Source: Gammaproteobacteria bacterium (GTDB lineage Bacteria; Pseudomonadota; Gammaproteobacteria; Pseudomonadales; UBA5518). Taken from it: DNA of 64,000 nucleotides. Position 1 is the stretch's first letter, and the number at the start of each line of letters is the position of its first letter. The DNA lies in contig JADIYI010000002.1 of the NCBI GenBank assembly GCA_016705365.1, forward strand, positions 310,001-374,000. Reading direction: 5' to 3'. Under the pieces are notes generated by a model. That model made no database searches. It was not told where the DNA came from and saw only the letters and a list, made by a program, of their open reading frames with translations. Below are positions 19,320 through 28,091 of this stretch, piece by piece. The translations under genes were made by a program, and so were the position numbers.

Positions 19320-19337
19320 AATGAATGATCATTCATT
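19320..19337. promoter_or_regulatory. 18-bp perfect palindrome, probable TetR operator
   Basis: AATGAATGA-TCATTCATT is a perfect inverted repeat in the divergent region between the BetI-like regulator and the aminotransferase. TetR-family proteins of this kind bind such short palindromes. An extra TTCATTG follows on the right side. The core TGAATG-N2-CATTCA recurs in near-identical form at 30675-30690 in front of the aldehyde dehydrogenase. Its assignment to the adjacent regulator is inferred from position. Confidence 0.75.
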
Positions 19338-19404
19338 CATTGAAATTGGACACGATGCCTGTGGTTGTGGCAGCATCCCCGCGAAATAACCCGAGATCAT
19401 CATC

Positions 19405-20766
19405 ATGCGCCGCACCCTGACCCGCTCCAACGCCCACTTCAGGAAGGCCTCCGCCCGCCTGCCGCTCGGCGTTTCCTCCAGTTTCCGCTACTGGGGAGAC
19501 GAAGCAACCCTGTATATCGCGCGCGGCAAAGGTGCGCGGCTGTGGGACATCGACGACAACGAGTACATCGATTACCGGCTGGCCTACGGCCCGACGATCC
19601 TCGGTTACGCCAATGACGAGGTCGACGCGGCAGCACGTCGCGGAATCGATGTCGGCGGGGTTTTTGCGTTCGGTACCGAAATGGAGCTCGCGGTGGCCGA
19701 GCGCATCAGCCGCATGGTGCCTGCCGCCGAACGGGTGCGATTCTCCAATTCCGGTACCGAAGCGGTGATGGCGGCATTGCGAATCTCGCGCGCGCACACC
19801 GGCAAGGACGGCTTCATCATGGTCGAGGGCGGTTATCACGGCGTCTTCGATTCGGTGCTCTGGTACAGTGAAATCGAGGAAGGCTGGACCCCCCAGCTCG
19901 GACGCGAACCCAGGATGCTGCCATTCAGCAACGGGGTGCCGGAGTCGGCACGCCAGCACGTGCACCTGGTGCCGATGAACGACAGCAACCGCCTCGAGGA
20001 CCTGCTGCGTCGCCATGGCGATCGCATCGGTACTTTTCTGATCGAGCCGATGATGGGTAACTGCTGCGCAATCACCGCAAGCCGTGAATTCCTGCGCGAT
20101 GCGCGTCGCCTGTGCGACCAGTACGGCGTGGTGATGATCGTCGATGAAGTCAAAACCGGATTTCGTGTGGCCCGCGGCGGAGTGCAGGAGTTGCTGGGCT
20201 TTCGCGCCGATCTCTGCACCTTCGCCAAGGCCATGGGCAATGGCTACCCGATTGCAGCGGTCTGCGGCCGCGCCGAGTTGATGAACCATATCGGCAACGG
20301 CGTTGTTCACGGTGGCACCTAAACCGCGCACTCGGTCTCGCTGGCAGCGGCCGACAAGACCCTCGACATTCTCGAGAACACCAGCGCTCTCGACGATATC
20401 GCACGCTACGGAAGCCGCATGCAGCAGGGTTTCGCCCGCATTCTCGATGCGCGTGGAATTGCCCACAGCTTTGTCGGACACCCGGCAATGGGCGGAATGT
20501 TTTTCTCCTCCAGGCCACCCACCAGCTACCGCGACTGGGTGCGCAATGATTATTCCTTCTACGAAACGCTCGCCCCTGAGCTTCATGATCTCGGGATCAT
20601 CGTGGAACCCGATGCCCGGGAGCCGTGGTTCGTCTCGGCCGCCCATGACGAGGGCTGTCTCGACGTCACGCTGGAACGATTCGCGCAGGCGGTGGATGCC
20701 ACGCTCGACAGGATAGGGCCGGATGCCGCAGGCAGGATTCGCGAGGCAGGAGGAACGGCGAATTGA
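19405..20766 (+). pseudogene. Class III aminotransferase (glutamate-1-semialdehyde aminotransferase-like) interrupted by TAA
   Basis: The reading frame runs for 305 codons, meets TAA at 20320-20322 and continues open in the same frame to TGA at 20766, giving a 453-residue family-length product if the stop is ignored. The N-terminal part holds the cofactor region (SNSGTEAVMAALR), the aspartate motif VMIVDEVKTGFR and the PLP lysine in FAKAMGNGYP. The stop follows HGGT, where relatives have Tyr, Leu or Phe; one base change of TAC or TAT to TAA would explain it. The downstream part (TAHSVSLAAADKTLDILE) is well conserved. The truncated product would lack the C-terminal domain. It is a recent nonsense mutation, a strain variant or a sequencing error. 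The downstream gene starts inside its final stop. Confidence 0.85.
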
Positions 20767-22379
20767 ACCACTATGATGCGATCGTGATCGGCGCCGGTCA
20801 CAACGGTCTGACCAGCGCCGCCTATCTTGCCAAATCGGGACTGCGCACCGTGGTGCTCGAGCGCAACCCGTATATCGGCGGCGCAACCGTGTCGCGCGAG
20901 TTGCACCAGGGCTGGAAATACTCCAATTGTTCCTACGTCTGCAGCCTGTTGCGACCCGAGATCACCCGCGACCTGGAGTTGCCACGCCACGGGCTGCAGG
21001 TAGTCCCCTACGGCGGTGGAGTGACCTTTTCGCGCAACGGCGAATATTTCGGCAACTACGCCGATCACGAGCGCCAGTATCGCGAGATGTGCCGGCACTC
21101 GATGCGCGATGCCAACGCCTACGAGCGTTACTCGGCCGACGTGATCCGCCAGACCCGCCTGATTCGGCCGTTCCTGCTGCGCACCCCCCCCGATCCGACT
21201 TCGTTCAAGCCGCGCGACCTGCGCGAACTGATGACTTTCGCGCGTGCCTTCACCGAACTCGGCGAGGAAGGGCTGGCCGATGCCCTGCGCTTCTGGACCA
21301 AGAGCATCGGCGATTTTCTGGATGAATATTTCGAAACCGATCTGCTCAAATGCCACCTCGCCGGCAGCGGCATCATCGGTACCGCGCTGGGTGTCTATTC
21401 ACCGGGGACCGCCTATGTGCTCCTGCATCACTACATGGGCGATGTCGACGGCAACGTGGGTGCCTGGGGCTTTGCACGCGGCGGCATGGGCGCGGTATCG
21501 GCGGCGCTTGCAAAATCATTCCTCTCGTTCGGCGGAGAAATCCGCGCCGACGCCGCCGTCGCGCAGATCATCGTCAGGAGCGGCCAGATTCAGGGCGTGG
21601 CGCTCGAAAACGGTGACGAGATCCACGCACCGGTGGTGGTCTCGAGCCTCGATCCGCGCCGCACCTTCACCAAAATCATGGATCCGGCCGATTTGCCGCC
21701 GAAGCTGGTCACCGCCGCAAGGAATTTCAAGATCCGCGGCTCCTCGGGAAAACTGAATATCGCGCTCGACGGGCTGCCGCATTTCAACGGGCTCGACCAG
21801 CGCAGCCCGCTGATGCTCGGCGACATGCATTTCATCGATTCGCTGGAGCGGATGGAGCGCGCCTACGATGACTGGAAAGCCGGCACCTGGTCAGCCGACC
21901 CCTATGTCGACATGCTGATCCCCACCCAGGTCGACCCGACCATGGCGCCGCCGGGCAAGCACATGATGACGGTGTTCGTGCAGTATTGTCCGCCGACACT
22001 CGCCGGCGGTGACTGGACCGATGCCGATCGCGATGCCTTCGGCAAGACCGTGATCGATCAGATTGCCGAATACAGCCCCGATTTCAAGGATCTGATCCTG
22101 CACGCCGAGGTGCGCACACCGCGCGAACTCGAGGAAGAGGTGGGCCTCACCGAGGGCAATATCTTCATGGGGGAGCTGACCTTCGATCAACTGTTGTTCA
22201 ACCGGCCGTTCCCCGGCTATGCACAATATCGCGGGCCGGTTCAGGGCATGTACCTGTGCGGCTCGGGCAGCCATCCGGGAGGAGGCGTGATGGCCGCGCC
22301 CGGCGCCAATTGCGCTCGCGAGATCCTGCTCGACCTCAAACGACCTGCACTGGTTCCCGGGAGTTACGCCGATGACTGA
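20763..22379 (+). CDS. FAD-dependent oxidoreductase, PYROXD2/phytoene-desaturase-like
   Basis: 538 residues. The start is TTG at 20763, well supported by AGGAGG 9 nt upstream and by overlap with the preceding TGA. The N-terminal dinucleotide-binding fold is IVIGAGHNGLTSAAYLAKSG with the acidic residue in VVLERNPYIGGA. The stretch SYVCSLLRPEITRDLELPRHG closely follows the PYROXD2 family pattern. The C-terminal FAD motif is MYLCGSGSHPGGGV. Relatives oxidise C-C or C-N bonds; no carotenoid synthesis gene is present, so a role on an amine or acyl intermediate is more likely. It overlaps the next FAD oxidoreductase by 8 nt. Confidence 0.85.
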   Translation: MNHYDAIVIGAGHNGLTSAAYLAKSGLRTVVLERNPYIGGATVSRELHQGWKYSNCSYVCSLLRPEITRDLELPRHGLQVVPYGGGVTFSRNGEYFGNYADHERQYREMCRHSMRDANAYERYSADVIRQTRLIRPFLLRTPPDPTSFKPRDLRELMTFARAFTELGEEGLADALRFWTKSIGDFLDEYFETDLLKCHLAGSGIIGTALGVYSPGTAYVLLHHYMGDVDGNVGAWGFARGGMGAVSAALAKSFLSFGGEIRADAAVAQIIVRSGQIQGVALENGDEIHAPVVVSSLDPRRTFTKIMDPADLPPKLVTAARNFKIRGSSGKLNIALDGLPHFNGLDQRSPLMLGDMHFIDSLERMERAYDDWKAGTWSADPYVDMLIPTQVDPTMAPPGKHMMTVFVQYCPPTLAGGDWTDADRDAFGKTVIDQIAEYSPDFKDLILHAEVRTPRELEEEVGLTEGNIFMGELTFDQLLFNRPFPGYAQYRGPVQGMYLCGSGSHPGGGVMAAPGANCAREILLDLKRPALVPGSYADD

Positions 22380-23937
22380 TACCTTTGATGCGATCATCGT
22401 CGGAGCCGGCCACAACGGGTTGATCTGCGCCAATTATCTTGCCGCAAGCGGGCGGCGGGTGCTGGTCCTGGAGGCTTCGGAACACGTCGGCGGTGCCGCG
22501 CGCACCCGCGGTTTTGCGGATGGCTACTCGGTTTCCTCCGCTGCACACCTGCTCACGATGCTGCACAAGAGCATCATCGAGGAGTTGAAGCTGGCCAGTC
22601 ACGGCCTGCGTTTTGCAGCGCGCGATCTGCACACGGTGGCGCTGAATGGCCGCGGCGAACAGCTGACACTGGCGGGGGGAAATTGCGAAGGCACCGGACT
22701 CAGCACCACGGACCGGACCGAATACGCGGATTTCCACCGCGAAATGCTGCGCTTTTCCGCGATACTTGCCGGCGCCTTCCAGCGCCGCGCTCCGCGCCTG
22801 GTCGACAACGATTTCAGCGATAAGCTCAGCCTGCTCAAACTCGGCTGGGATATCCGCCGGCTGGGACGCGACAGCATGCGTGAACTGATGCGGGTCGGCC
22901 TGATGAACATCCACGATCTCGCCACGGATCGTTTCGAAAGCGAACTGCTGCGCGCCGCGATTGCGATGGACGGCGTTCTCGGCACCGCGATGGGACCGCG
23001 TTCACCCAACACGGTCATGAGCTATCTCTATCGCCGGGTCGGCGATGTGTTTGGCTACAACGGCGCGGCCCTGCCGGCGGGCGGCATGGGCGCGGTAGGT
23101 GCCGCGCTGGCAGCCGAGGCGAAAGCACGTGGCGTCAGCATCAATTGCGGCGCCCGGGTGGTACGCGTAGAGACCGACGCCGGACGCGCCAGCGGAGTGG
23201 TGCTCGAGAGCGGCGAATGCCTGAAGGCAAGGATCGTGGTTTCCAACGCCGATCCGCGCACCACCATGAAAACGCTCGTTGGTTACCCGCAACTCGATAC
23301 CGGATTCGTACGGCGCATCGAGGGCATCCGCATGCGCGGAGTCACCGCCAAGCTGCACCTGGCGCTTGACGGGCTACCGGAGTTCACCGGGCTCGACACC
23401 GCGCAACTCGGCCAGCGACTGCTGTTCGCGCCCGATCTCGGTTATATGGAACGGGCATTCAATCCGGCGAAGTACCGCCAGCATTCCGCGGAACCGGTTA
23501 TCGAGTTTTGCGTCCCGACCCTGCACGATCCCTCATTGGCTCCCGCCGGCAAGCATGTGCTCTCGGCAATCGTGCAATATGCTCCCTATACCCTTGAGGG
23601 TGGCTGGGGCAACTCGCGCGAGGGGTTCATCGAGCTGGTATTGAACAAGCTGGCCATGTGCGCGCCACGCATTCGCGAGCAGATCGTGGCGCGCGAACTG
23701 CTGACACCGGTGGACCTCGAGCGCGAGTTCGGCATGGAGGGCGGGCACTGGCATCACGGCGAGATCGCGGTCGACCAGTTGCTGATGCTGCGTCCGGTGC
23801 CACTCGCGGCGCAATATGCCATGCCGATCGACGGTCTTTATCTGTGCGGTGCCGGCGCGCATCCCGGTGGCGGAGTGATGGGGCTCGCCGGGCGCAACGC
23901 GGCACGCGAGATCATTCGCCTGGGAAACGCAGCATGA
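22372..23937 (+). CDS. Second FAD-dependent oxidoreductase, phytoene-desaturase-like
   Basis: 521 residues, a distant paralogue of the preceding gene. It has the same N-terminal motif (IIVGAGHNGLICANYLAASG, LEASEHVGGAARTRG) and C-terminal FAD motif (LYLCGAGAHPGGGVMG). Internal conserved blocks LPAGGMGAVGAALA and VSNADPRTTMKTL match the CrtI-like superfamily. Overlap by 8 nt upstream and 4 nt downstream shows tight coupling. Two such enzymes side by side suggest either successive oxidation steps or a heteromeric enzyme. The substrate is unknown. Confidence 0.85.
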   Translation: MTDTFDAIIVGAGHNGLICANYLAASGRRVLVLEASEHVGGAARTRGFADGYSVSSAAHLLTMLHKSIIEELKLASHGLRFAARDLHTVALNGRGEQLTLAGGNCEGTGLSTTDRTEYADFHREMLRFSAILAGAFQRRAPRLVDNDFSDKLSLLKLGWDIRRLGRDSMRELMRVGLMNIHDLATDRFESELLRAAIAMDGVLGTAMGPRSPNTVMSYLYRRVGDVFGYNGAALPAGGMGAVGAALAAEAKARGVSINCGARVVRVETDAGRASGVVLESGECLKARIVVSNADPRTTMKTLVGYPQLDTGFVRRIEGIRMRGVTAKLHLALDGLPEFTGLDTAQLGQRLLFAPDLGYMERAFNPAKYRQHSAEPVIEFCVPTLHDPSLAPAGKHVLSAIVQYAPYTLEGGWGNSREGFIELVLNKLAMCAPRIREQIVARELLTPVDLEREFGMEGGHWHHGEIAVDQLLMLRPVPLAAQYAMPIDGLYLCGAGAHPGGGVMGLAGRNAAREIIRLGNAA

Positions 23938-25145
23938 ACCATTCGCACAACACCCCGGAAAAGATCCGCCACGCTGCGCCGATGATGCTGCGCACCGCGT
24001 TCCACGATCGTGTGCAGGCACTGAACCAAAGCAATTCCTGGTATGACTGGAAAGGCTACACCTCACCCTCGAGCTACGAGGTGGTGGAGTTCGAATATTT
24101 CGCGATACGCAACGCCACCGCGGTATTCGACCTCTGCCCCATGACCAAGTACCGTATCGAGGGTCCGGATTCCGAAGCCTATCTGAACCGCCTGATGACC
24201 CGGGACATCAGCAAGCTGAAAGTCGGGCGTGTCGGCTACAGCGTGTGGTGCGATGACCAGGGGCAGGTCCAGGACGACGGCACGGTGTTCCATCTGGCCG
24301 ACACCGTCTATCGACTGTGTTCGCAGGAACGCTGTCTCGACTGGCTCTGTTGGGCGGCACTCGGTTTCGATGTGCGGATCACCGATGAAACCGCCGCTAT
24401 CGCCGCGCTCGCGGTGCAGGGCCCCACTTCCTGCGCCACCCTGCGCGCGATGGGCTTTGACGGCATCGAAATGCTGAAGCCGTTCGGGATGCGCAATTTT
24501 CCGTTTGCCAACGGTGAAGTCATGATCTCGCGCACCGGTTTTACCGGCGACCTGGGATACGAGGTGTGGACCACGCCCGATCTCGCGTTGCCGCTGTGGG
24601 ATGCGTTGTTCGAAGCAGGCCGTGACCACCTGATCCGCGCGGTCGGCTCGGAAGCGCTGAATATTGCGCGCATCGAAGCCGGCTTCATCCAGGCGGGCGT
24701 CGACTTCGTGCCTGCCGAACAGACGATCCGCCCCGGCCGCGCCCGCTCGCCATTCGAACTCGGGCTCGGCTGGCTGGTCGACTTCGACAAGCCACACTTC
24801 ACCGGTCGCAAGGCCTTGCTCGCGGAACAGAAGAACGGCTCGCGCTATCGCTTCGTGAAGCTCGACGTGGAAGGCAACAAGCCCGCCGAACATTCGTTCA
24901 TATTCAATGCGCGCAAACAGGTGGTGGGAACCGTCACCTCGGCGGCCTGGTGCCCGAGCGCGAAAACCAATATCGCATTCGCCTCGCTGGAAATGCCCTG
25001 GGGATTGCCCGAGCACCGGCTCAGCGCCGAGATCTACTACAACCGCGAGCTGAAATGGACCAGGCTGATGGCGACGTGCCGCGTGATCACCGATCCGGTA
25101 TTCGATCCCGAGCGCCGGCGCATGACCCCGGCGCCCTCCTGCTGA
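23934..25145 (+). CDS. GcvT-family aminomethyltransferase / folate-dependent demethylase
   Basis: 403 residues from the ATG at 23934, which overlaps the upstream stop as ATGA. GcvT fold: FDLCPMTKYRIEGPDSEAYL, then RVGYSVWCDDQGQVQDDGTV, then RTGFTGDLGYEVWT, then IEAGFIQAGVDF, with a C-terminal barrel domain (FTGRKALLAEQ). Family members transfer a C1 unit from an N-methyl or S-methyl compound to tetrahydrofolate (glycine cleavage T-protein, dimethylglycine/sarcosine enzymes, DmdA). No gcvH/gcvP is nearby, so it is not the glycine cleavage T-protein. In this cluster it suggests demethylation of an N-methylated intermediate. Confidence 0.85.
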   Translation: MNHSHNTPEKIRHAAPMMLRTAFHDRVQALNQSNSWYDWKGYTSPSSYEVVEFEYFAIRNATAVFDLCPMTKYRIEGPDSEAYLNRLMTRDISKLKVGRVGYSVWCDDQGQVQDDGTVFHLADTVYRLCSQERCLDWLCWAALGFDVRITDETAAIAALAVQGPTSCATLRAMGFDGIEMLKPFGMRNFPFANGEVMISRTGFTGDLGYEVWTTPDLALPLWDALFEAGRDHLIRAVGSEALNIARIEAGFIQAGVDFVPAEQTIRPGRARSPFELGLGWLVDFDKPHFTGRKALLAEQKNGSRYRFVKLDVEGNKPAEHSFIFNARKQVVGTVTSAAWCPSAKTNIAFASLEMPWGLPEHRLSAEIYYNRELKWTRLMATCRVITDPVFDPERRRMTPAPSC

Positions 25146-25159
25146 GCGAGCACCCGGCC

Positions 25160-27280
25160 ATGGAGCATCGTCTGCGCGCGCTGATCCGGCCTGCTTCCAT
25201 CGCGGTCTATGGCGCCAGCACCCGGCCGGCCTCGGTGGGCAACGAGGTTCTGCGCAACCTGCGCCGGGGCCAATACCCCGGTCGCATCCACGCGGTCAAT
25301 CCGCGCTACGACAGGGTGCTGGATGTGCCCTGCCACGCCACGCTCGACGAACTGCCCGCGCGCGCGGAACTGGTGATCTTCGCGGTTGCCGACACCCGCA
25401 TCGAAGCCGCGCTCGAGGAGGCCATCCGGCACGGAGCGCGAGCTGCAATGATCTACTCCACGCTGCTGCTCGAGGACGACACCACACCGGTGCTCAGCGA
25501 GCGTATCCGCGCGCGCGCCCTGGAGGCCGGACTGTTGCTGGCCGGCGGCAACGGCATGGGCTTTTACAACTTCAGCGATGGTGTGTGGGCCTGCGGCTTC
25601 GACACCCGCGACCACCACCGCGATGGCAACGTGGTGCTGCTCAGCCAGTCCGGCTCGGGCATGTCCGCGATACTCGATTGCGAGGAGCGCATCGCCTTCA
25701 GTTTCGCCGCCTCCACCGGGCAGGAACTGGTGGTCAGCATCGAGGACTACCTGGATTATGTGCTGGATCAGCCGGCCACCCGCGTGGTCGGCCTGTTTCT
25801 CGAAACCACGCGCAAGCCGGCGCAGTTCATCGCCTGTCTCGAAAAAGCCAATGCGCGCGGCATTCCGCTGGTCATTCTCAAGGTTGGCCGCACCGAGTTC
25901 AGCGCCCGGATGGCGCTGTCCCATTCCGGGGCGCTGACCGGTGCGGATGCCGCGTACCAGGCAGTATTCGATCGTTACGGGGTGCAACGCGTCAACGACA
26001 TGGACGAACTGGCCACTGCACTGATCATGTTTGCACAACCTCATACACCAGGTGAAGGTGGCATCGTGACCCTGCACGATTCGGGCGGAGAGCGGCAACT
26101 GCTGATCGATCTTGCCCACGGCGCTGGCGTTGCCCTGACCGAACTCGGTGCCACCGCGACGCGCGATCTCGAGGAGGTTCTCGATCCGGGCCTGCCACCG
26201 GTGAATCCGCTCGATGCGTGGAGCACCGGCGGCGCGGATTTCAATATCCGGATGCAGCGTTGCTTCGCCACGCTGCTGGCGGACCCCGGCGCCGCGCTCG
26301 GCGCGGTGGTACACGCACGCGGGCCGCTGAGCCGTATCTATCCTGCCTACGCGGATTATCTGCGCGCCGGCCATGCCGCTTCGGGCAAACCGGCATTCCT
26401 GGTCGCAGCGCGCCAAGGTTCCGGCAGCGACCCGCTCGCGCTGCAACTCACCCGCGAGGGATTTCCGGTGCTCGACGGTGTCGCGGGCTTCCTCGCCGGT
26501 GCGCGCTGCATGCTCGGTCATCGCGATCATCGGAAGCGCCAGCGGAGCGCGATCCCGCCGCTGGATGCGGCAAGCCTGCAGCGCTGGCGTCAGCGCCTGG
26601 ACGATCCGACGCCGGTCACCGAGGCGCAAGCCTGTGTATTGCTTGCGGCCATCGGCATCCCGATGCCCGAGGTCTGTGCGGTGGACAGCGAGGCGAGCCT
26701 GCTCGCGTGCGCCGCGGAAATGGATTTTCCGCTGGTATTGAAGACGGCTGCGCCCGGGATCCATCACAAGAGCGATGTCGGGGGCGTGGTGCTCGGCATC
26801 CGCGACCGGGCCGCGCTGCGCGCAGCCTACGCCCGCATCAGCGAACGTCTCGGACCGCGCGTGCTGCTGGTACAGATGATCGAGGACGAGGGCGTGGAAA
26901 TGATTCTCGGCATCACGCGCGATGCGCAGTTTGGCCCCCTGGTGGTGCTGGGCTTTGGCGGTGTACACGCGGAACTCCTGGAGGATGTGACGGTACTGTT
27001 GCCGCCCTTCGACGAGGCCGATGCGCTGCGCGCGCTCGGCAGGCTGCGCATGCGTGCGCTGCTCGATGGCCTGCGGGGTGCGCCCGCGGTCGACGTCGCG
27101 GCGTTCTGCCGTGTCGCCTCGCGGCTCTCGGTGCTGGCCGATGCCTGTCGCGAGCACATCGGCGAGGTCGATATCAATCCGCTGCTGGTTTTGCCCAGCG
27201 GCTGCATCGGGCTCGATGCGCTCATCGTGCCGGCGCTCGAGAGCATGCGTGACGCGACCAGGAGCCAGCAGCATGGATGA
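25160..27280 (+). CDS. NDP-forming acyl-CoA synthetase (acetyl-CoA synthetase, ADP-forming type)
   Basis: 706 residues. Domain order: CoA-binding Rossmann domain (1-130, SIAVYGASTRPASVGNEVLR), succinyl-CoA ligase-like domains (about 145-460) with the histidine-bearing SHSGALTGADAAY, and an ATP-grasp domain (about 480-706: LVLKTAAPGIHHKSDVGGVV, GFGGVHAELLEDV, EVDINPLLV). It forms an acyl-CoA from an acid with ATP to ADP. The ATG at 25160 is 14 nt after the GcvT stop and has no strong ribosome site. The fused alpha-beta-ATP-grasp layout is the same as in bacterial acyl-CoA synthetases for aromatic or omega-substituted acids. It feeds the neighbouring dehydrogenase and hydratase. Confidence 0.9.
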   Translation: MEHRLRALIRPASIAVYGASTRPASVGNEVLRNLRRGQYPGRIHAVNPRYDRVLDVPCHATLDELPARAELVIFAVADTRIEAALEEAIRHGARAAMIYSTLLLEDDTTPVLSERIRARALEAGLLLAGGNGMGFYNFSDGVWACGFDTRDHHRDGNVVLLSQSGSGMSAILDCEERIAFSFAASTGQELVVSIEDYLDYVLDQPATRVVGLFLETTRKPAQFIACLEKANARGIPLVILKVGRTEFSARMALSHSGALTGADAAYQAVFDRYGVQRVNDMDELATALIMFAQPHTPGEGGIVTLHDSGGERQLLIDLAHGAGVALTELGATATRDLEEVLDPGLPPVNPLDAWSTGGADFNIRMQRCFATLLADPGAALGAVVHARGPLSRIYPAYADYLRAGHAASGKPAFLVAARQGSGSDPLALQLTREGFPVLDGVAGFLAGARCMLGHRDHRKRQRSAIPPLDAASLQRWRQRLDDPTPVTEAQACVLLAAIGIPMPEVCAVDSEASLLACAAEMDFPLVLKTAAPGIHHKSDVGGVVLGIRDRAALRAAYARISERLGPRVLLVQMIEDEGVEMILGITRDAQFGPLVVLGFGGVHAELLEDVTVLLPPFDEADALRALGRLRMRALLDGLRGAPAVDVAAFCRVASRLSVLADACREHIGEVDINPLLVLPSGCIGLDALIVPALESMRDATRSQQHG

Positions 27281-28091
27281 ATCCGCTCGCGAATCGACTG
27301 TTCGCTACCAGCGCGATGGCGCGGTCGCCCGCATCACGCTGGACCGACCGGACAAACTGAACGCGATCGATGCCCACATGATCACCGGACTGCATGCGGC
27401 GCTCGATCGTGCCGAACACGACCCCGCGGTGCGCGTGGTGCTGCTCGCCGGCAACGGGAGGGCCTTTTCGGCCGGTTTCGATCTCGATGCCGGCGCCGGA
27501 GACCTCGCCTACTGGCGCGCGGAACTGCGGCGCGATCTCGACATCATCATGCGCTTCTGGGACTCCCCCAAGCCGACCATCGCCGCGGTGCACGGCTACT
27601 GCCTCGGCAGCGCGATGGAAATGGCGGTGGCCTGCGATATCACGCTGGCGGCCGATGACGCGCGCTTCGGCGCTCCGGAAGTCAAATACGGCAGCGGTAT
27701 CGTATGCCTGATCCTGCCGTGGCTGATCGGGCCGAAATTCGCGAAGGAAATGCTGCTCAGCGGCGATGACCACATCGAGCCGGCGCGGGCGCTGGCAATG
27801 GGGCTGGTGAACCGCGTGGTCGAGCGCGGGCAGCTCGACACCCAAAGCCTCGCGCTGGCGCGTTCGATCGCCGCCAACGACACCCGGGCGGTGCGCCTGA
27901 CCAAGCGCGCGATCAACCGCAGCATCGATATCATGGGCCTGCGCACCGCGTTGGACCAGGCGCTGGAAATCGATGCCGAGATCGAATCCAGCACAACACC
28001 CGAGTCGCAACGCTTCAACGAGATCCTGCAGGTCGAGGGCCTGAGAGCCGCCCTTGCCTGGCGCCAATCGAGCACGGAGAACCTTGAATGA
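27273..28091 (+). CDS. Enoyl-CoA hydratase/isomerase family protein
   Basis: 272-residue crotonase-fold protein. The ATG at 27273 overlaps the synthetase end by 8 nt. It has the CoA-binding start ITLDRPDKLNAID, the oxyanion region GRAFSAGFDLDAG, and the second oxyanion block GYCLGSAMEMAVACDI. In ECH the two catalytic Glu lie near the second block and about 20 residues later; here FGAPEVKYGSGIV carries one Glu, and the other position is not clearly Glu, so isomerase or other crotonase chemistry is possible. It is likely to act after the acyl-CoA dehydrogenase of the divergent arm. Confidence 0.87.
   Translation: MDESARESTVRYQRDGAVARITLDRPDKLNAIDAHMITGLHAALDRAEHDPAVRVVLLAGNGRAFSAGFDLDAGAGDLAYWRAELRRDLDIIMRFWDSPKPTIAAVHGYCLGSAMEMAVACDITLAADDARFGAPEVKYGSGIVCLILPWLIGPKFAKEMLLSGDDHIEPARALAMGLVNRVVERGQLDTQSLALARSIAANDTRAVRLTKRAINRSIDIMGLRTALDQALEIDAEIESSTTPESQRFNEILQVEGLRAALAWRQSSTENLE

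Noticed and set aside
20320..20322. Recoding of the TAA in the aminotransferase as an amino acid
   Set aside because: TAA is not used for selenocysteine (TGA) or pyrrolysine (TAG), and no recoding signal is seen. A point mutation or read error is simpler.
25037..27274. 745-codon open frame on the minus strand opposite the NDP-forming acyl-CoA synthetase
   Set aside because: The plus-strand gene carries the complete CoA-ligase and ATP-grasp domains. The other strand gives an Arg/Gln-rich translation without motifs.
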